A stretch of DNA of 33,209 nt, taken from contig DUBD01000003.1 in the NCBI GenBank assembly GCA_012960515.1, forward strand, positions 1 through 33,209, given 5' to 3'. Below are positions 24,319 to 31,788 of the stretch, piece by piece. The number at the start of each line of letters is the position of its first letter. Position 1 is the stretch's first letter. This stretch comes from Bacteroidota bacterium. Lineage in GTDB: Bacteria; Bacteroidota; Rhodothermia; Rhodothermales; Rubricoccaceae. The notes beneath the pieces are model-generated. The model did no database searches. It saw nothing but the letters and a program-made list of their open reading frames with translations, and was not told the origin of the DNA. The translations under genes and the position numbers were made by a program.

Positions 24319-27300
24319 CGGGCGAGGGGTCGGAGAGAGACGCGAGGATCTCGGCGAGGTCGCCGGAGCGGCCGGCGCGGCGTTCGAGGAGCGCGAGGGA
24401 GAGCTGGCCGAGCGCCGCGAGCTGCACGTCCACGTCGGCCTCACCGAGGGCGCCGAGCATGGAGGCCGCCAGCTGGCGGACCGTTTCAGCGTCTTCGGGG
24501 TGGACGTGGACGACGGCCTCGCGTTCCTCCTCGTGCGTGGCCGTCACGCCGAGGCGGAGCTTCTGCGCGTGCCGCGTGCGCTCCGTCGGCGCCTCCGCCG
24601 TGAAGGCGACAGCCTCACGGTGGGCGAACGTCCGCGCCACGTCGCCGAGGGCGGTCGCGAACCGGGCGCGGTCCTCATCGCCCCACTGGTTGGGCGGCCG
24701 CCGCGTGAGCAGCGCGCCGATGGACTCCAGCCACCCGCGGGCGTCCAGCAACTCGTCCCCGGCGCGGACGATGAACGCGCGGAGCGTGCCGTCCACGGCC
24801 TCCCCCGCGAGGGCACGCGCGCGCTCCCCGAGTTCGCTCCGCCTCTCCTCGCGCGAGGCCGAGCGCAGCCCGAACGCCTCCGCCAATTGGCGGTCGAGAT
24901 CCGTGAGGAGGTCGTCGTAGGTGCGGGAGAGCTCCGCGAGCGCATCGCCGAGAACCTGGACGTAAAGCGTCGCGCGGTCCTGCGCCGTCTCGGGCGCCTC
25001 GTCCTCGAACGGCTCCACGCCGCAGGCGAGCGGGAGCTCGCGGAAGAGCAGTGAGGCGGGCTCTTTCGCGCGGACGAGCGTTTCGCGGACCTGCGTGGCC
25101 TGATCGCTCATCGTGGTCGTTTTGCGGACGTACGGCGGCAGCGCGCTCACGCCGCCCAGCACGCGCGCGACGACCGGCAGCGGCTTGTGCCCGCCCGCCG
25201 GCTCCGCCAGCCCGACGCGCGCGCCGAGCGCCCGCAGCGCCACCTGCTGCGCCTCGGTCGCCTCCACCCACTGCACCGTGAAGTCCGCCGGGCCGCGAAG
25301 GAGCCGCTCCACGGCTTCGTAGGAGAGCCGCTGCTGGAACACGCCGTTCTCGAACACCGCCACGCGGTCGCCGTGCCGCACGAGTTGGGAAAACAGCAGG
25401 ATGGGCAGCAGCCCGTCGCGCACGCCGTAGGGCGGCTGGCGGAGCCGGTCGTAGAGCGCGGGGACGCCGACGGGCGCGGTGCGGGCCTCGCGGAGCGCCG
25501 CGTCCAGCGCGCCGATGGCAGCCTCGGTACCTGGCTCCGTCGGCGAGGCGAACCGCCAGCCAGCGGCGGTTTCGCGGTGGAGGCCCGTCCGTTGCAGGAC
25601 GGAGGCGTAGATACCGTATTCCGCAGGCGTCCCCTCGATGCCGAGGCGCGGCTCGTGGGGGTGCTCGGTCATCGCGCGGAGCAGGCCTTTCGTGGCGCGG
25701 ACGGCGCTGGAAGACGGCGCGTGCCGGTTGACCAGCTCGTTCCAGATGCGCGGCGCGTGCGGGAAGACGTCGTCGCAGACGGCGGAGAGGGCGGGCTGGA
25801 GCGCGTCCACCCGTTGCGGCTCCCCGGCGCGGAACCACGCAGCCCCTTCGGGCGCGAGGGCCTCCGCGACACGGGCGTCCACCTCCGCGCCCAGCGCGGC
25901 GTGCTGGGCGTCCACCTCCTGCCGCGCGACGCGGTCCCCGGCGAGCGAATCGGTGTGGGCGCGGACCCAGTCCAGGCACGCGAGGTCTCGCGCGAGATCG
26001 CGCAGGCCGCCGAGTCCGCGGACGAGCGCCACGAGCGTCCGCGCGTCCGACTGGCGGACGGCCTGGAAGAGCTCTGCTGTGGGCGCCTCGTCCGGGAGGA
26101 CGTAGACGACGCGGCCGTCTGTCTCTGGTGGCGCCGCGAGGAGGCGGGCGAGGTCCGTGCCATCCGAGTAGACCACCTCGAACACGCGCGAGGTGCCCGT
26201 CTCGAACGCGTGCCGTCGGGCGACGAGCGGCTGCGGCGGCCGCGACTGGCGGAGAAGCTCAGCAAGCGGGGTCCAGCCGGGGATGGCCTCGCGCGCTTCC
26301 GCCAGCGCGGCGGAGAGGTCGAAGTCGCTCCCTTCCCAGACGCGGTACTCGTCGTGGAACGGGCGGTAGGCCACGGCGCGGGCCTCGCGGAGCGCCCCCA
26401 GCGCCGCGCGGGTCTCGGCCTCGGGCGCGCCGGAGGTCGCGAGGAGCACGCGCTCGGACGGCGGGAGCCCCGCCAGCGCCCCCGCGAAGGAGAGCACGGC
26501 AACCTGTTTCAGCAACTGCTCCTGCATCTCGTCCCCGCCGATGCGCGAGAGCGCGGCCTCGGTCTCGGCCCAGAGCCTCGCGCCCGCGCCGCCCGCCAGC
26601 GCGACGCCGAGCGTGCCGGTGAGGTAGTCGTAGAGGTGGTCCGGGCGGTAGATCGCGCCCTCGGCGGAGACGGCGAGGAAGCTGCCGGGCTCGCCCGAGG
26701 CGAGGAAGGAGAACAGCGAGCGCTCTTTCTGCGCGAGGCGCCGGAACAGCGGCCCCACGAGCAACGCGACCGCCGGGTGCAGCGGCCACGCCTCCGCCAA
26801 GTGCGCGCGGACCTGCTCCGCGTCCATCCGCGCCGGGAGCGTCGCGGCCTCGACGGTCGCCTCCGCCAGCCGGGCGGGTTCATCGGCGGGCCGGGCGTCC
26901 GCGTCGATGGCGGCGGCGAGGAGGCGGAGCGTCTCCCCCACTGGCTCCACCCAGCCCACGTCCGCGTAGCGCCCCTGCACCTTGCGCCATTCGTCGCGAC
27001 GGGAGGACGAGAGGCCGGTCGCGTAGCGCTCGAACGCCTGATGCAGAACCGTGACGGCGAGAAGCGGCGGGGCACCGGGCGCGGCGGCGCGCTCCGCGAG
27101 AAGCTGGAGCACGTAGAGATCGCCCGCGTCGGGGTGGACGGCCGCGTATTCGAGGTGCTTGCCGAGTTCGTCCAGCACGAGAAACAGCCCGCCGCCCGTG
27201 CGCGCGTGGACGAGCGCGGCGGCCTCATCGTACGCCGCCATCACCTCGCCCTCGGTGTCCGACTGGCGGACGCGCTCGGCGAGGGCAAGGGCCGCGGCGG

Positions 27301-27736
27301 ACGTATCGGCTTTCCGGCCCTTCCCCTTCGGCACGTCGGCGGCGAACGCCTCCATCGCTCGGCCCAGACCGTCCGCAAGCGCGGAGAGCACGGGGCCGCG
27401 CGAGCCGACCACGAGGACGGGGCAGAACGCACCGCCCGAGGCCTCGCGCAGCCGGTCTGCCAGCGGGTCGTCCGCGGCGCTCAGGTGCGCGTGGGCGTCC
27501 GCGTCTCGGCGGAGCAGGCGCGAGGCGAACAGCGCGAAGGAGCTTTTGCCGCCGCCGTACGGCCCGGAAACGGACCACGCCCGGGAGGCGCCCGGCGTCT
27601 CCAGTGCGTCGGCGATCTGGCCCAGCGTCTCGCGCGCCTTCGCGGTGACGACGTAGCCCTCCAGCCCGCGCGCACTGTAGAAGTCGCGCACGAGGTGCAC
27701 GCTCCGCTGAAACTGGCCGTGGACGCGAACGGGCAT
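24311..27736 (-). CDS. Large P-loop ATPase, defence-type, of the DUF4007/PAPS cassette
   Basis: The 1141-residue product has Walker A GPYGGGKSS at residues 58-66 and Walker B LFLVLDE at 184-190. A conserved-looking stretch follows: TVLHQAFERYATGL, then DEWRKVQGRYADV at about 248-260, as in large AAA/STAND-like ATPases of BREX- and Dnd-type loci. After residue 280 it is mostly helical and Ala/Leu-rich, with no nuclease or methylase motif recognised. A late PPNQWGDEDRARF segment precedes the C-terminal helices. The start at 27736 lies 54 bases after the DUF4007 gene. It probably works as the energy or remodelling subunit of the module; its DNA or protein target is unknown. Confidence 0.8.
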   Translation of the reverse strand: MPVRVHGQFQRSVHLVRDFYSARGLEGYVVTAKARETLGQIADALETPGASRAWSVSGPYGGGKSSFALFASRLLRRDADAHAHLSAADDPLADRLREASGGAFCPVLVVGSRGPVLSALADGLGRAMEAFAADVPKGKGRKADTSAAALALAERVRQSDTEGEVMAAYDEAAALVHARTGGGLFLVLDELGKHLEYAAVHPDAGDLYVLQLLAERAAAPGAPPLLAVTVLHQAFERYATGLSSSRRDEWRKVQGRYADVGWVEPVGETLRLLAAAIDADARPADEPARLAEATVEAATLPARMDAEQVRAHLAEAWPLHPAVALLVGPLFRRLAQKERSLFSFLASGEPGSFLAVSAEGAIYRPDHLYDYLTGTLGVALAGGAGARLWAETEAALSRIGGDEMQEQLLKQVAVLSFAGALAGLPPSERVLLATSGAPEAETRAALGALREARAVAYRPFHDEYRVWEGSDFDLSAALAEAREAIPGWTPLAELLRQSRPPQPLVARRHAFETGTSRVFEVVYSDGTDLARLLAAPPETDGRVVYVLPDEAPTAELFQAVRQSDARTLVALVRGLGGLRDLARDLACLDWVRAHTDSLAGDRVARQEVDAQHAALGAEVDARVAEALAPEGAAWFRAGEPQRVDALQPALSAVCDDVFPHAPRIWNELVNRHAPSSSAVRATKGLLRAMTEHPHEPRLGIEGTPAEYGIYASVLQRTGLHRETAAGWRFASPTEPGTEAAIGALDAALREARTAPVGVPALYDRLRQPPYGVRDGLLPILLFSQLVRHGDRVAVFENGVFQQRLSYEAVERLLRGPADFTVQWVEATEAQQVALRALGARVGLAEPAGGHKPLPVVARVLGGVSALPPYVRKTTTMSDQATQVRETLVRAKEPASLLFRELPLACGVEPFEDEAPETAQDRATLYVQVLGDALAELSRTYDDLLTDLDRQLAEAFGLRSASREERRSELGERARALAGEAVDGTLRAFIVRAGDELLDARGWLESIGALLTRRPPNQWGDEDRARFATALGDVARTFAHREAVAFTAEAPTERTRHAQKLRLGVTATHEEEREAVVHVHPEDAETVRQLAASMLGALGEADVDVQLAALGQLSLALLERRAGRSGDLAEILASLSDPSPDA

Positions 27737-27790
27737 GAGAGGCGCGAGGGGAAACGCGGGAGGATCGGGGCGGACAGTGCCGGGGGCGCG

Positions 27791-28681
27791 TCAGGCGGGG
27801 AGCGCGAGGCCCAGCTGGCGGTCGTGCTCGGCAGGCGGAACGGGCGCGTCGCGGTAGAGCTGCTGCACGCCCGCGGTGCTGTCGAACCGGAACGCGGCCT
27901 CCGGCTCCGCCTCGATGGCTTCGATCAGCTCGAACGCCTGGTCCTCGCCCAGCCCGAAGACGCGGCCGGGCGAGGCGGGCGCGCTGAGCACGTCCGAGAT
28001 GGCGAGCGTGCGGGAGGTCGGCGCCGTGCGGGCCCAGAAGTCCAGGACGGCGTCCGCGAAGACCTCGGGGGTGAGCCCGGTCCGCCGGCCCCGGCGCAGT
28101 ACGAGGGCGCCCGCCGAGCGCTCCACGAGCCCCAGCCCCGCGAGCGGCGAGAGCGCCGCGTCTTCGGCGTCTTGCCGGGTAAGGGGGGCATAGGTCCCGG
28201 CGAGGCAGGTCAGATCGCGCCGCAGGGTGGAGCGCTTGGGTTGGGCGTCGGCCGCGCCCTGCGCGTCCAGCCACTCGCCCAGACTGTGTGCCAGCCCGTC
28301 GAGGTCGGCGGTGTGGCCGCGGAAGTGGCCGAAGAGGAAGTGCCAGAGCGTGGCCCGGTCGGCCTCGCGGCAGAGCCGCCAGTGGAGCCGCCAGCTCGTC
28401 GCGAGGTGCTCGCAGTAGGGGTCCGCGCCGCCCTCGCCGAACGTCGCCAGCCCCCACGCCGTCGGGACGATCGCGCCGCGTGTTTCCCCTTCGCGGAGGG
28501 CGCCCGTCGCGAGGCCCCAGTGCCGCATCGCGCGGACCATGTTGCGGCCCACGCCGAAGGTGGCGATGGCCTCGCCGGAGCGGAAGACGGCCGGGTCCTC
28601 TGCCGCCGCTCGGACGGCCTTCGGCAGCCACAGAAAGCGGAGCGGGAACGTCTCGTGACCGGAGAACGAGAGCGTGGGCAT
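27791..28681 (-). CDS. DUF4007-family protein
   Basis: The 296-residue product starts MPTLSFSGHETFPLRFLWLP. The motif FSGHETFPLRFLWLPK (residues 6-21) and FGVGRNMVRAMRHWG (42-56) are the family hallmark. Later parts are helical (ATLWHFLFGHFRGHTADLDG) with a winged-helix-like segment near the middle (STLRRDLTCLAGTYAPLTR). From memory, DUF4007 genes are often found next to PAPS-reductase-like and Dnd-type genes, which fits the two genes that follow. This association could not be checked here. The ATG at 28681 gives the family start; 15 more codons are open upstream. It heads the operon and lies 43 bases after an exact TAnnTTTG element. Confidence 0.85.
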   Translation of the reverse strand: MPTLSFSGHETFPLRFLWLPKAVRAAAEDPAVFRSGEAIATFGVGRNMVRAMRHWGLATGALREGETRGAIVPTAWGLATFGEGGADPYCEHLATSWRLHWRLCREADRATLWHFLFGHFRGHTADLDGLAHSLGEWLDAQGAADAQPKRSTLRRDLTCLAGTYAPLTRQDAEDAALSPLAGLGLVERSAGALVLRRGRRTGLTPEVFADAVLDFWARTAPTSRTLAISDVLSAPASPGRVFGLGEDQAFELIEAIEAEPEAAFRFDSTAGVQQLYRDAPVPPAEHDRQLGLALPA

Positions 28682-28723
28682 CGGCAGGCTGGCGGCCGCG
28701 ACCAGCGGGGGTGGGAGGACGCC

Positions 28724-28731
28724 CAAAGGTA
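28724..28731 (-). promoter_or_regulatory. Exact TAnnTTTG promoter element of the DUF4007 operon
   Basis: Read leftward the bases are TACCTTTG, an exact match to the Bacteroidota -7 element TAnnTTTG, 43 bases before the DUF4007 start. No clear -33 TTG is seen at the usual distance. Confidence 0.65.
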
Positions 28732-28762
28732 CCGACGGCGCCCCCCGGCCTCTATGCAGAAT

Positions 28763-28791
28763 GGCCCCGCCAGCGGTGCGCTGACGGGGCC
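28763..28791. terminator. Near-perfect 13-bp hairpin after the autolysin gene
   Basis: GGCCCCGCCAGCG (28763-28775) and CGCTGACGGGGCC (28779-28791) pair with one mismatch around a 3-base loop. It lies about 41 bases past the autolysin stop and upstream of the DUF4007 promoter, so it insulates the two leftward units. The arms include CCGCCAGCG, the family word. Confidence 0.75.
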
Positions 28792-28832
28792 AGACGACCA
28801 GGCCGACCGGTAGCCTGCCGAGGTGCGGGGCG

Positions 28833-30404
28833 CTAGCGAATGCGCACGGCGTCCGCGATGACGACGTAGCCGCTCGTGGTCCAGCGCGAGAGCATCACGC
28901 GGTTCCAGCCCGCCGTGAAGGTGTACGTCCCGAGCGTGTTCCACTTGCCGCCGTTCGACTGCATGTTGACGGTCGTGGAGCCCACGCTGGAGCCACTCGC
29001 GTTGTACATGATGAAGGGGGCGGACGGCGCGCGGTTCGAACCGGCCACCCACCACGCATCGATGGTCTTCGTGCCGCCGGTCGGGAGGTAGAACCAGAAC
29101 GAGGCGCCATCGGAGACGGCCGCGGTCTGCGCCCACCAGTAGCCCGTCTGGTAGTCCGTGCTATGGCTGGAGGCCGTCCAGTTGGAGGACACGTCGATGT
29201 AGCCCTCGCTCGTGTTGTTGAGGTTGTTGTTGCTGTCCACGATGATCTCCGAGCCGCCGCCACTGGAGCCGCACTCCGTGTTGATGCGGTTGAGGTAGTC
29301 CGTCCACGGCCAGTTCGGGCCCGGGTCCGTGCGGTTGTACGGCTGGAGCGTCCCGTGCGCCACGAAGTGGTACTGGTCGCGCGGGATGTTGTGGTCCTGG
29401 CTGATGTCGCAAGAGAGCTCCGCCGAGGTCTGGATCATCCCCGTGTTGAAGGAGGACTGCGAGGCGTAGCCCGCGTGCTCGATCCCGATGGTGAAGTTGT
29501 TCGAGCTCTGGCCGTTCTTGCTGCACTGCGTGCTGCCGTTGAGCGAGCAGTCGTAGCTGGCGCCGATGTGCCACGCCTTCTTGTCCTCGCGGACGAGCTG
29601 CGAGATCTCGGAGCCGGTCTCGTTGACCACGTAGTGCGCGCTCACGCCCGCCTGGGAGTTGGTGAGCCAGCCCCAGCAGCCGGAGTACGAGCCCTCGCAG
29701 GTGTGGATGATGACCATGCTCGGCGAGGTCCCGGAGGGGCGGGAGCTGTAGTTCGGCGAGGACCGCCAGATGGCCGGGCCGTAGTCCGCGCTCCGCTGGT
29801 ACGTCGGGTCCTCAGCGATGGGCTCGATGGCGGTCGCGTGCGCGGCGATGGAGCCCAGCTGCGTGCCGTCCGGCCCTTCCACGACCACGCCCTCGCGGAG
29901 CGCGCCGTAGACGCCCTCGCGGACGTAGTGGTCGCGGGCGGCTTCCGCCTCGATCCCGCTATAGCGCGCGACGACGGGCGCCCAGGCGTCCAGGTCCGCG
30001 CGGTCGATGCCGGCCTCGTCTGCCCACTGGCGGAGAAGCGCGGCGGCGGCGAGCACGTTGGCTTCGGGGCGAGTACGGACGTCGGCTTCGGAGAGGCGCG
30101 CCAGCTGGGCGCCTTCGGTGAGGCGTTCCCCACGGAGCGCCATCAGGCCGTAGGCAGGGGCGACGCCCTCGAACTCCTCATGGCCTTCCACCATCTCCCA
30201 CCGGGTCTCGGTGTAAGCGATGGAAGCGAGAAGGTCCGCGGGCACGTCGTACTGCTCGGCGGCCCCTTCGAAGAGGTCGGCGGAGACGGGAGCGTTGCCG
30301 GGAGCCTCGGGGGCGGCGGAGCCCATCGGGTTCTCACCGCAGCCTGCGGCGAGGAACGCAACGACGAGCGTCGCGAGGGAAAGGCGGTACCAAGGGTAGG
30401 TCAT
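28833..30404 (-). CDS. Lipoprotein autolysin: lytic transglycosylase-like, amidase and golvesin-like domains
   Basis: The 523-residue product has a lipoprotein signal ([10 protein letters not shown]). Residues about 40-170 look like a lysozyme-like/SLT domain: [26 protein letters not shown] with a candidate catalytic Glu, AYGLMALRG and [17 protein letters not shown]. Next comes a type-2 N-acetylmuramoyl-L-alanine amidase domain with candidate zinc ligands in [21 protein letters not shown] and FVAHGTLQ. The C-terminal 130 residues are a golvesin-like beta module ([20 protein letters not shown] through [10 protein letters not shown]), probably for wall or sugar binding. It would cut both glycan and peptide bonds. 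It follows the propeller lipoprotein gene by 45 bases. Confidence 0.88.
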   Translation of the reverse strand: MTYPWYRLSLATLVVAFLAAGCGENPMGSAAPEAPGNAPVSADLFEGAAEQYDVPADLLASIAYTETRWEMVEGHEEFEGVAPAYGLMALRGERLTEGAQLARLSEADVRTRPEANVLAAAALLRQWADEAGIDRADLDAWAPVVARYSGIEAEAARDHYVREGVYGALREGVVVEGPDGTQLGSIAAHATAIEPIAEDPTYQRSADYGPAIWRSSPNYSSRPSGTSPSMVIIHTCEGSYSGCWGWLTNSQAGVSAHYVVNETGSEISQLVREDKKAWHIGASYDCSLNGSTQCSKNGQSSNNFTIGIEHAGYASQSSFNTGMIQTSAELSCDISQDHNIPRDQYHFVAHGTLQPYNRTDPGPNWPWTDYLNRINTECGSSGGGSEIIVDSNNNLNNTSEGYIDVSSNWTASSHSTDYQTGYWWAQTAAVSDGASFWFYLPTGGTKTIDAWWVAGSNRAPSAPFIMYNASGSSVGSTTVNMQSNGGKWNTLGTYTFTAGWNRVMLSRWTTSGYVVIADAVRIR

Positions 30405-30449
30405 GACGGGTACGGGTGGTGGTGAGGGGGCTGAGAGGGTGCGGGTCGG

Positions 30450-31478
30450 TCAGAGGGGCAGCCAGAGCGGCCGGGTTTCCACGCCGGGCGAGGAGGTGAG
30501 CCGGGTGAGGCCGGTGCCATCGGCGCGAAGGAGGAAGAGGTCGGGGGAGCCGTGTCGGTCGGAGACGAAGGCGAGGGCGGAGCCGTCCGGGCTCCAGGCG
30601 GGGTCCCAGCCTTCCGCCAGCCGCCGGTGCTCTCGCGTCTCCACGTCCACCACCCAGACCGTGCGGGCGCCGCTGCGTGCGAGGGTGACGTAGGCGAGGC
30701 GGCGGCCGTCCGGGTGCCAGACCGGCGAGGTCTCCAACACCTCCTCCGCGCCGGCCGTCTCGCGCGTGGCGCCGAGGCGCTGGCGGTCCAGGCCATCGGG
30801 CCGAGCGAGGATGAGTTCGTCGATCCCGCGCTCGCGCGTGAGGAGCACGAGACGCTGCCCATCGGGCGAGAGGCGGGGCGCCCATTCATCGCGCGGGGAG
30901 CCCGGCAGCCGCGTCTGCCCCGATCCGTCGGCCTGCATCCGGTACGTCTCCGCGTTCATGTCGCGGCTGGAGACGAAGAGGACAGCGCCGCCCGGGGCCG
31001 CGTGCGGCTCGTAGTTGCCCTCCGGGTTGTCCGTCAGACGCTCCACGTCTCCCCCGTCCCGCGCGATGCGGAACAGGTCGCTCGTGCTGGCGAGATCCGA
31101 CTCGAAGGTGATCCACCGGCCGTCCTCGCTCCAGGCGGGGTTGCGGGCGCGGCGCGTCGGGGGCGTGAGGGTGCGGAGGCTGTCGCCGTCCAGCAGCACG
31201 AGTTGCTCCAGCGCGTGCTCCCCTTCGCCCACCGCCCGGCCGATCACCAGCCCCGCCCCGTCGGGAGACACCGCCAGCGGGACCTCGTCCTGGTCGGGGC
31301 CGCTGAGCCGGGTGGACCCCGTCGCGAGGTCCAACCGGTAGGCGCCTCGCGTGCCGCTGGCATCGGATTCGTAGACGAGGCTGGGAAGGGCGGCCCGCTC
31401 CTCTGCGGAGAACGTCGGCGCCTCCGCGCCGCCGCATCCGGCGAGCGCCACAAGGAGACTGAGTGAAGCGATGCGCAT
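30450..31478 (-). CDS. TolB-like (PD40/WD40-type) beta-propeller lipoprotein
   Basis: The 342-residue product has a lipoprotein signal (MRIASLSLLVALAGCGGAEA, lipobox LAGC). The mature part is a beta propeller of PD40/TolB-type blades. Repeated signatures are AVSPDGAGLVIGRA, NPAWSEDGRWITFESD, EWAPRLSPDGQRLVLLTRER, SPVWHPDGRRLAYVTL and DPAWSPDGSALAFVSD. No enzymatic domain is fused. It is first of a two-gene unit with the autolysin and may help localise or regulate it, or bind another envelope partner. That pairing is inferred from position only. Confidence 0.9.
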   Translation of the reverse strand: MRIASLSLLVALAGCGGAEAPTFSAEERAALPSLVYESDASGTRGAYRLDLATGSTRLSGPDQDEVPLAVSPDGAGLVIGRAVGEGEHALEQLVLLDGDSLRTLTPPTRRARNPAWSEDGRWITFESDLASTSDLFRIARDGGDVERLTDNPEGNYEPHAAPGGAVLFVSSRDMNAETYRMQADGSGQTRLPGSPRDEWAPRLSPDGQRLVLLTRERGIDELILARPDGLDRQRLGATRETAGAEEVLETSPVWHPDGRRLAYVTLARSGARTVWVVDVETREHRRLAEGWDPAWSPDGSALAFVSDRHGSPDLFLLRADGTGLTRLTSSPGVETRPLWLPL

Positions 31479-31788
31479 AAGGGCGAGGTAACCACCGAAG
31501 CCTCACCTGCGCCATGGCGAACCGGTAATGGAACGCTAACGGCACCACTTTCAGAGAGAAGAGGACAGGGTGACACGGTGTTCGTCCTACACACCCCCTC
31601 TCCACCGGGCGGCTGCGATGCTCCCAATCTCCCCGCCTGCGGGCTGGCGCGCCCGCGCGCCGTGCGCCATCCGACGTAGTACTCCGCGACTAGTCCGTTG
31701 CGCGAGAACGACTTCGCCGCCTCGCGCCCTCGCCCGCTCGAATGACCGCTCCGTGCAACGGCCGGGCCACCCGATTCGTGCCCGCCCC
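31479..31788. other. Intergenic gap of about 310 bases, no gene seen
   Basis: It lies between the leftward propeller-lipoprotein gene and the leftward histidine-kinase gene. I found no convincing gene, RNA or U-tract terminator. A TACCTC word read leftward (31490-31485) sits 7 bases from the lipoprotein start, too close for a normal promoter. Several open frames here are antisense and low complexity. Confidence 0.6.

Noticed and set aside
25187-28813. 1208-codon open frame antisense to the ATPase and DUF4007 genes
   Set aside because: The composition is that of an antisense shadow, it has no domain, and the leftward genes carry clear Walker, PP-loop and DUF4007 motifs.
29033-29043. tRNA-like GGTTCGAACC word
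   Set aside because: It lies inside the golvesin module of the autolysin. No acceptor, D or anticodon arms surround it.
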